DNA of 10,131 bases, taken from contig SEDG01000178.1 of assembly GCA_004295885.1 (NCBI GenBank), forward strand, positions 1 through 10,131, read 5' to 3'. Positions 5,613 through 10,131 of the stretch are shown piece by piece. This DNA is from Pedobacter sp. (lineage in GTDB: Bacteria > Bacteroidota > Bacteroidia > Sphingobacteriales > Sphingobacteriaceae). Position 1 is the first letter of the stretch; every line of letters begins with the position of its first letter. Below the pieces are notes generated by a model. The model saw only the letters and a program-made list of their open reading frames with translations, ran no database searches and had not been told where the DNA came from. The translations under genes were made by a program, and so were the position numbers.

Positions 5613-6177
5613 GCAGGTACCCATGAAAAGATTATCAATCACCGTTGCAATATTATTAGCATCTGTAACGCTAACTATGGCACAAGCTGCCAAAACTGTA
5701 AGCGAGCAAGCCAAAATTAGGGAAACTAGTCATACCGTTGCAAAAGAAGCCGCCCCCGAAGGACATTATTGTAGTTATTGTAAGATGAACTATCCAGAAT
5801 CTCATTTTCCATGTATTATGAAAGCTATTAAAGGGAAAGTAGATGCTGCAGGCAAAGTCTCTTTTACTGCGGGGCAACCAATTGGCGGAATTATAGTTAA
5901 AGGAGGTAGAAACCCTGGGGGAAATCTTAATGCAGTAACAAGCGAGAATGGAGAAGTACTCTTTAACAATCCCTCAACTGGAAACTATAAATTTATAATT
6001 TCGTTGCCAACTAACAATCCAAACGCCCGACAAGCAGGCGGTCCAATTGGAGGAATAGTGGTAAAGGGAGGTAAAAATCCAGGTGGCCAAATGTTTACAG
6101 TAAATTCTAATGCAAATGGCGAAGTGATATTAAACAACCTTGAAGCTGGAAACTATAAATTTACAGTGATAGGTCCA
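5199..6177 (+). repeat. Four copies of the PIGG-VKGG repeat across two adjacent genes
   Basis: The copies are at 5199-5333 and 5475-5609 (first gene) and at 5878-6009 and 6043-6177 (second gene). Three encode 45 residues and one encodes 44. By my hand count the first and fourth copies share 32 of 45 residues, more than either seems to share with its partner in the same protein. This suggests that the gene pair arose by duplication of an already repeated gene or by shuffling of repeats between them. Confidence 0.85.
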
Positions 6178-6234
6178 TCCCCGCAAGATAAATCAGTTAC
6201 AAACACTTACAATTCCATCTCTAAAGTTAATTAA
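5623..6234 (+). CDS. Secreted protein with a Cys-His module and two glycine-rich repeats
   Basis: This is a relative of the preceding gene's product, and I do not know the family's function. The ATG at 5623-5625 gives a 203-residue protein with a Sec signal peptide (MKRLSITVAILLASVTLTMAQA, cleavage near residue 22). A TTG-initiated reading from 5599 would overlap the previous gene and spoil the signal peptide, so it is not used. After a polar stretch comes a module at 48-64 with C50-x2-C53-x7-H61-x2-C64, a metal-site-like spacing, followed by IMKAIKGKVDAAGK. Repeats of the PIGG-VKGG type occupy 86-129 and 141-185, and a polar tail follows. The cysteines may bind a metal or form disulfides after export. 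It starts 10 nt after the upstream stop, and a TfoX-like gene begins 2 nt after its own stop, so the three are probably one operon. The encoded repeat (141-185) most resembles the first repeat of the upstream protein. Confidence 0.8.
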   Translation: MKRLSITVAILLASVTLTMAQAAKTVSEQAKIRETSHTVAKEAAPEGHYCSYCKMNYPESHFPCIMKAIKGKVDAAGKVSFTAGQPIGGIIVKGGRNPGGNLNAVTSENGEVLFNNPSTGNYKFIISLPTNNPNARQAGGPIGGIVVKGGKNPGGQMFTVNSNANGEVILNNLEAGNYKFTVIGPSPQDKSVTNTYNSISKVN

Positions 6235-6236
6235 CC

Positions 6237-6575
6237 ATGCGTTACAACGAAGAACTAGCTTATCGAGTTAGTGAACTTCTCAATCACATATCAGATGTTG
6301 AGGAAAAAGAAATGTTCAGCGGCTTAGTTTTTATGGTGAATGGAAAAATGTGCGTCGGTGTTTCAAAAAATGAATTAATGGTTAGAATAAACCCAGATTC
6401 ATTTGATGAAATTGCAAACATAGACGGTTGGCGACAAATGGTAATGGGCAAAAAGCCGATGAAAAGCTACATACAAGTTGCAGAAGAAGTATTGATTAAA
6501 AACGAAGACTTAAAGTTTTGGGTCGATTTAGCTTTAGCCTTTAATCCACTTGCAAAAGCATCGAAGAAAAAGTGA
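6237..6575 (+). CDS. TfoX/Sxy N-terminal domain protein
   Basis: The 112-residue product matches the TfoX N-terminal domain. It has an N-terminal amphipathic helix, then EKEMFSGLVFMVNGKMCVGVS (23-43, family form EKxMFGGlxFmvnGkM), a beta strand LMVRINPDSF, and W-x-x-M-VMGKKPMKSYIQV. The C-terminal domain of full-length TfoX is absent, which is normal for this widespread single-domain type. In Vibrio and Haemophilus, TfoX/Sxy activates competence genes with CRP. For short Bacteroidota versions no role is established, so a competence function should not be assumed. The second G of the usual MFGG is S here. The ATG is 2 nt after the preceding stop, which suggests translational coupling with the secreted-repeat genes. 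It is probably cytoplasmic. The gene converges on the permease gene across a 42-bp low-complexity gap. Confidence 0.85.
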   Translation: MRYNEELAYRVSELLNHISDVEEKEMFSGLVFMVNGKMCVGVSKNELMVRINPDSFDEIANIDGWRQMVMGKKPMKSYIQVAEEVLIKNEDLKFWVDLALAFNPLAKASKKK

Positions 6576-6583
6576 TAAGGTTT

Positions 6584-6617
6584 ACTCAACAAATAAACAA
6601 CTCAACACCTAAACAAA
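6584..6617. repeat. CAACTCAACA / AAACAA word repeat in a convergent gap
   Basis: The spacer between the TfoX-like gene and the permease stop is made of ACTCAACA and TAAACAA words (ACTCAAC at 6584, CTCAACA at 6601, AAACAA at 6594 and 6611). It contains no stem-loop, so no terminator is visible between the two converging operons. Confidence 0.5.
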
Positions 6618-7760
6618 TTAAACCGTTACGTTCTGCCCTTTTACATCAAAAGCATCACGTAGTCCAATAGCTAATAAGTTAAAAGCATAAACGGTAAGCA
6701 TTATAGCTAATCCTGGTAAAACAGCAAGGTAAGCTGCATCCATAATGATGTAACCATAATGTTCTTTAATCATTGTACCCCAACTAGGCATAGGCGGCTG
6801 AGCTCCAAAGCCCAAAAAGCTAAGCCCTGTTTCTAGTAATATAGCCGATGCAAAATTAGCAGAAGCAACGACTAAAATTGGACCAGCAAGATTAGGTAAA
6901 ATATGTTTTGTTATGGTCCTGAAAGTAGAGAACCCCAATGCATTTGCTGCCTCAACATACTCCACTTGTTTTATGGCCATTACTTGGCCGCGAACTAAGC
7001 GAGCCACATCTACCCAAGTAGATAAGCCAACTGCGATGAAAATCTGCCAAAAACCCTTCCCTAACGCAAATGATATGGCTATAATTAATAATAATGAAGG
7101 CAAAGACCATGTTACGTTCATGAACCAACTAATAATGGCATCGGTTTTACCACCAAAATAACCTGCAATTGCCCCTAAGCTCACTCCAATGATTAAGGAA
7201 ATTAAAACAGCAATTAACCCTACAGAAAGAGAAACTCGGATGCCCAAAATTAACCTGCTCAGATAGTCTCTACCATAAGGATCTGTTCCTAAATAGAAGG
7301 TTTGTTTATAGATATTACTTTCTTCGAAAACTGCTTGTTGGTTTCCCATTTTAGAAGGCGTCAAACATTTTGGACACAAAGACCTCAAATTATAGGCTGT
7401 CTCTATTGGCCTTTCATCATCACCTATATATTCTTGCACCAAAACTTTATCATTTATAATTCGATAACCTGTAATTGGTATACTTTTAAAATTTGCAGGC
7501 TGCCCAAAAAGCATTTTTTCAAATACATTTACCTGTTTTATTTTATCATTTTTACTGATGATTATAAATTGAAAAGTTCTACCAGGCTTTTTTTTGTTTA
7601 AGGCTAAGTTAATGGTACTAGCATATGGAGTTTGATCTGGCGTAATTAGATATCCAAGTATGCCTACAATCATCATGAAGGAAATAAAAATCAATCCTGC
7701 AAACGCAAATTTATTACGTCTAAATCTATTCCATATTTTTTTCGAAGGACTGTTATTCAT
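6618..7760 (-). CDS. DppC/OppC-type ABC transporter permease with a long periplasmic insert
   Basis: This is an inner-membrane permease subunit of the peptide/nickel ABC family. The first membrane segment is at about 18-40. LGTDPYGRDYLSRL (157-170) and the binding-protein-dependent transport domain with about five more helices follow. The cytoplasmic EAA loop (EAANALGF at 270-277 to ILPN at 287-290), which docks the ATPase, is intact. ETGLSFLGFGAQPP (310-323) is the typical family motif. At 380 residues it exceeds the usual 290-300 of E. coli DppC. The excess lies in residues 41-155, an extra periplasmic segment with a C-x2-C pair (C129, C132). I recall Bacteroidota members with such inserts but not a described role. 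Partner permease, ATPase and binding-protein genes are absent here, so the substrate is unknown. The ATG at 7758-7760 is one base after the stop of the GT2 gene, so expression is probably coupled. Confidence 0.9.
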   Translation of the reverse strand: MNNSPSKKIWNRFRRNKFAFAGLIFISFMMIVGILGYLITPDQTPYASTINLALNKKKPGRTFQFIIISKNDKIKQVNVFEKMLFGQPANFKSIPITGYRIINDKVLVQEYIGDDERPIETAYNLRSLCPKCLTPSKMGNQQAVFEESNIYKQTFYLGTDPYGRDYLSRLILGIRVSLSVGLIAVLISLIIGVSLGAIAGYFGGKTDAIISWFMNVTWSLPSLLLIIAISFALGKGFWQIFIAVGLSTWVDVARLVRGQVMAIKQVEYVEAANALGFSTFRTITKHILPNLAGPILVVASANFASAILLETGLSFLGFGAQPPMPSWGTMIKEHYGYIIMDAAYLAVLPGLAIMLTVYAFNLLAIGLRDAFDVKGQNVTV

Positions 7761-7761
7761 C

Positions 7762-8901
7762 TTATTTAACCATTCGGCCTTTCCAATTATACTTGCCAGA
7801 ATTACCCGCTAAGCCAATGTATACAAAATAAATAACATGCATTGGATTAAGCAATGGTAATAAAAGCAACAACGATTTTCTTTTAAAGAATGATGTTACG
7901 CTATACAAAAAGATAAATTCTATAGTCAGTTTGCAAATTAACTGAAACAGCAGAAATTTTAAACTTATGTCTGTAAAAATGATAGCCAGTATAGAATTTA
8001 CAATAATGCTCACATTAAATAACCAAATGCTTAAGCCCAAAGCTATAACTAGCTTGTCTTTATATCTTGTGGTTTTAGATGCCCAACGTTTACGTTGCTG
8101 CAGAAATTCTCTTATGTTTGGTTTTGCATGAGTGTAAACTATGGCATCACTATTTTTTAAGAAACCTATTTTACCTTCATAAAGTGCAGCCATTTTGTGC
8201 AATAATAATTCATCATCTCCAGAGGCTAAATCATCAATTCCTTTAAAGCCACCTACAGCAAAAAAAGCTTCACGCTCATAAGCTAGATTAGCTCCGTTAC
8301 AAGTGCTAGGATTGTTATTACCAATTGTAGAAGCACCTAAGCCAATCAAATAAGAAAACTCCAAGGTCTGCAAATTCTCAAATAAGTTTTTCTCTTCAAA
8401 ATAAGCCACAGGCGATGAAATCATTTTAAAATTATACGTCTCATGGTAATTAACGATGGTTTTTAGCCAATTTTTTCCCATCCTACAATCGGCATCTGTA
8501 GTAATGATTAGTTGACCGGTAGCTTCCCCTATTGCTGTTTGAATAGCCTTTTTCTTATAGGAGTTTAATGCATTTGCCTCATTAAGTTGTATTAGCTTAA
8601 CGCCTTGATTTGCATAGGATAAAATAATCGCTGAGGTTTCATCGGTCGAATGGTCATCAATGATGATGAGTTCTATCAAATCCTTCGCGTAATCTTGAGC
8701 TAAAATATCATCAATAGTTTTACCGATTTTATCTTCTTCGTTACGTGCAGCAATTAATATGGAAACTTTTGTTTTGGCTACAGCTCCTGTAAGTTTGAAA
8801 GGCTGTATTGTAGCCCAGCCTCTGATAAAAGTAGCAACTACAAATACATAAATTATGGTTAAGAAAACAGTAAAATAACTAAGTGCGCTGATTACTTCCA
8901 A
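7762..8901 (-). CDS. Membrane-bound family 2 glycosyltransferase
   Basis: The 379-residue product has a GT-A catalytic domain between membrane segments. The order is a helix at about 7-26, VSILIAARNEE (46-56), IDDHSTDET (81-89), TTDAD (134-138, the metal-binding DxD), GDDE (228-231, catalytic base), and QQRKRW (268-273). The QxxRW-type motif is typical of processive or membrane-coupled GT2 enzymes. Three more membrane segments lie at about 286-308, 313-335 and 345-364. It probably transfers a sugar at the cytoplasmic face onto a lipid or a growing glycan. The substrate is unknown. The only usable start is TTG at 8899-8901: a stop lies three codons upstream, and no ATG or GTG occurs before the catalytic core. 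It therefore overlaps the preceding flippase-like gene by 23 nt, and the permease ATG follows one base after its stop. Confidence 0.9.
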   Translation of the reverse strand: MEVISALSYFTVFLTIIYVFVVATFIRGWATIQPFKLTGAVAKTKVSILIAARNEEDKIGKTIDDILAQDYAKDLIELIIIDDHSTDETSAIILSYANQGVKLIQLNEANALNSYKKKAIQTAIGEATGQLIITTDADCRMGKNWLKTIVNYHETYNFKMISSPVAYFEEKNLFENLQTLEFSYLIGLGASTIGNNNPSTCNGANLAYEREAFFAVGGFKGIDDLASGDDELLLHKMAALYEGKIGFLKNSDAIVYTHAKPNIREFLQQRKRWASKTTRYKDKLVIALGLSIWLFNVSIIVNSILAIIFTDISLKFLLFQLICKLTIEFIFLYSVTSFFKRKSLLLLLPLLNPMHVIYFVYIGLAGNSGKYNWKGRMVK

Positions 8902-9856
8902 AGAATTTTAATTTAAAAACAAAATATGAACCTAATATAGCAGGAATTATAAGATTGATGAGCCAAATACTAGCAGTTACTGCAATTACCGCCACAATAT
9001 TTGATGTTACAAACCCAAAAAAGTAAGAAGCCGTGAAACTCCTAATACCAACATCAAACAAATCTAACGAGGGTAAAGATGATTGTACAAAAAACAAAAT
9101 GCTAACCAACATCATGATGTCCAGGATATGTAACTGTGGAATTAACCACTCAAACATAATATAGTATTGTGTGCTAAAAACTAAATATCTACCCAAACAA
9201 AACAACAATATCCTTAGCAATTCTCTCTTTTTATATCGACCCAGAATGGAGTAGAATTTCTTGTATTTTCGGGTAAAACGGATGGAAAGTAATATTCCAT
9301 TTAACCATCTGATGTTAAAGAAAAATATGATGAACCAACCACAAAAACCAACAGAAATTGCACAAACTGCAAGAAACAAACGGAAATCGATTGGGGTAAA
9401 TCTATATATGAAAATGCAAACTGCTATTGCTCCAAAAACATTAGTCAAAACCAGCTGACCAATATTCCCAACCGTCATGGCAACTATTCCAACTATTCTT
9501 CGTTTTGGCGAAAGAAAAAATACCCTGCCACCATACTCACCAATTCTGTTTGGCGTAAAAACTGCCCATGTCAATCCACAAAACACAGATTCAATAGCTA
9601 ACCATAAACTTATCGGTTCAACCTGTTTAATTAGTCTTTTCCATTTAACAGCTTCTAAGCCCCAATTCACCAACATCAATCCCACAACTGTGGATATAAT
9701 TGTCCAAATCTGAACCTTAGGCATTGAGTTTATTAACGATACAAATTTCTTTAAGTCGTTATTAGCAATCAGTTTTACATAGATAAACCAAAATGCAAAA
9801 ACTACAATTGAGACTTTAAGGAGGATGGAAAATATTTTTTTGTACTGAGCTGTCAA
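8879..9856 (-). CDS. Flippase-like protein, lysylphosphatidylglycerol synthase transmembrane family
   Basis: The 325-residue product is almost wholly hydrophobic, with about eight membrane segments (near 9-29, 47-67, 84-101, 122-151, 157-181, 215-233, 244-262 and 285-313). It carries the family motif TPNRIGEYGGR at 101-111. This fits the PF03706 family, which includes the MprF flippase domain, E. coli YbhN and HpnL. The lysyl-transferring domain of MprF is absent, so lipid lysylation is not expected. A role in moving or handling a lipid-linked product is plausible from the family and from the overlapping GT2 gene, but it is inference. The best start is TTG at 9854-9856: the frame stays open upstream but offers no ATG or GTG, and the first membrane segment follows directly. 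The divergent ruvC start is only 42 bp away, so the two promoters must share or overlap this space. Confidence 0.85.
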   Translation of the reverse strand: MTAQYKKIFSILLKVSIVVFAFWFIYVKLIANNDLKKFVSLINSMPKVQIWTIISTVVGLMLVNWGLEAVKWKRLIKQVEPISLWLAIESVFCGLTWAVFTPNRIGEYGGRVFFLSPKRRIVGIVAMTVGNIGQLVLTNVFGAIAVCIFIYRFTPIDFRLFLAVCAISVGFCGWFIIFFFNIRWLNGILLSIRFTRKYKKFYSILGRYKKRELLRILLFCLGRYLVFSTQYYIMFEWLIPQLHILDIMMLVSILFFVQSSLPSLDLFDVGIRSFTASYFFGFVTSNIVAVIAVTASIWLINLIIPAILGSYFVFKLKFFGSNQRT

Positions 9857-9898
9857 ATTTTTACTTTTTGTATCTGCAAATATGCTTAATATTGTTTT

Positions 9899-10131
9899 AT
9901 GTTGGCTGAAAAAAAGGAACGCATAATTATGGGTATCGACCCAGGTACAGCAATTATGGGTTATGGTATCATTTTAGAGAAGGGAACAAAAATAGAACTA
10001 ATAAGTTTGGGTATTGTAAGAATGGACCATTTGGATGACCATTTTTTAAAGCTTCAACGGATTTTTGAAAAAACAATTGCCCTTATCGACGAATATAAGC
10101 CAGATGTTTTAGCCATCGAGGCTCCGTTTTA
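9899..10131 (+). CDS. ruvC: Crossover junction endodeoxyribonuclease RuvC (3' partial)
   Basis: RuvC resolves Holliday junctions with RuvAB. The 77 complete codons present show MGIDPGTAIMGYG (residues 11-23) with the first catalytic aspartate, D14. They also show VLAIEAPF (70-77) with the second acidic ligand, E74. These correspond to D7 and E66 of E. coli RuvC. The remaining two aspartates lie beyond the window edge. The ATG at 9899-9901 was chosen because it is the first in frame and gives the short basic MLAEKKERII leader. An internal ATG at residue 11 directly before GIDPGT is an alternative start. The gene is divergent from the flippase-like operon with 42 bp between starts. A TTTTTG box at 9865-9870 could serve as its -33 element, but no clean -7 box was found. 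Confidence 0.93.
   Translation, partial: MLAEKKERIIMGIDPGTAIMGYGIILEKGTKIELISLGIVRMDHLDDHFLKLQRIFEKTIALIDEYKPDVLAIEAPF

Noticed and set aside
5599..5622. TTG start for the second secreted protein, overlapping the first gene
   Set aside because: The ATG at 5623 gives a textbook signal peptide. The longer form would put a polar leader ahead of it.
5378..5877. Minus-strand open frames antisense to the repeat-protein genes
   Set aside because: Their proline-rich translations are the complement of the glycine-rich repeats. The plus-strand signal peptides show which strand is coding.
5199..6177. CRISPR-like array
   Set aside because: The repeats are in-frame protein-coding units of about 135 bp with diverged nucleotides and no short unique spacers.
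6913..7601. Plus-strand open frames antisense to the permease gene
   Set aside because: They lie opposite a well-conserved permease and show only shadow composition.

Overview
The window looks like a chromosomal segment of a Bacteroidota bacterium, most likely of the Sphingobacteriaceae (Pedobacter-like). This is inferred from the AT-rich sequence, the lack of clear Shine-Dalgarno sites, several matches to the Bacteroidota -7 promoter element (TAnnTTTG), the character of the proteins, and intergenic DNA filled with short degenerate word repeats and hairpins. No rRNA, tRNA, CRISPR array, transposase or integrase gene was seen.

Layout. Positions 1-75 hold the 3' end of an unidentified plus-strand gene. 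It converges on a minus-strand pair: gcvT (aminomethyltransferase of the glycine cleavage system) and then a ComB-family 2-phosphosulfolactate phosphatase homologue. A gene-free stretch of about 600 bp (2069-2671) carries hairpins and repeat remnants. Next is a lone plus-strand gene for a small membrane protein of unknown function (2672-3079), with diverged copies of one two-hairpin repeat on both sides. Facing it are rnhB and a family-4 glycosyltransferase, apparently one minus-strand operon.

Divergent from rnhB is a plus-strand operon of three genes. Two encode small secreted proteins that share four copies of a glycine-rich repeat of about 45 residues, and the third encodes a TfoX/Sxy N-terminal-domain protein. 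It converges on a minus-strand operon of three tightly packed genes: a flippase-like membrane protein of the lysylphosphatidylglycerol synthase transmembrane family, a membrane family-2 glycosyltransferase, and a DppC/OppC-type ABC permease with a long periplasmic insert. The window ends in the first 77 codons of ruvC, divergent from that operon.

Working together. The flippase-like protein and the GT2 enzyme overlap and probably act on the same lipid or glycan, and the GT4 enzyme adds to a surface-glycan theme. The permease lacks its usual partner genes here. The two repeat proteins are probably exported and made together.

Most notable points. (1) rnhB has a clean in-frame internal deletion of about 38 residues that removes the segment holding one of the four catalytic carboxylates. 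(2) The paired secreted repeat proteins form a small, seemingly uncharacterised family, one of which carries a CxxC-x7-HxxC module. (3) The gene-free DNA contains a perfect 18-bp inverted repeat and a duplicated two-hairpin element.
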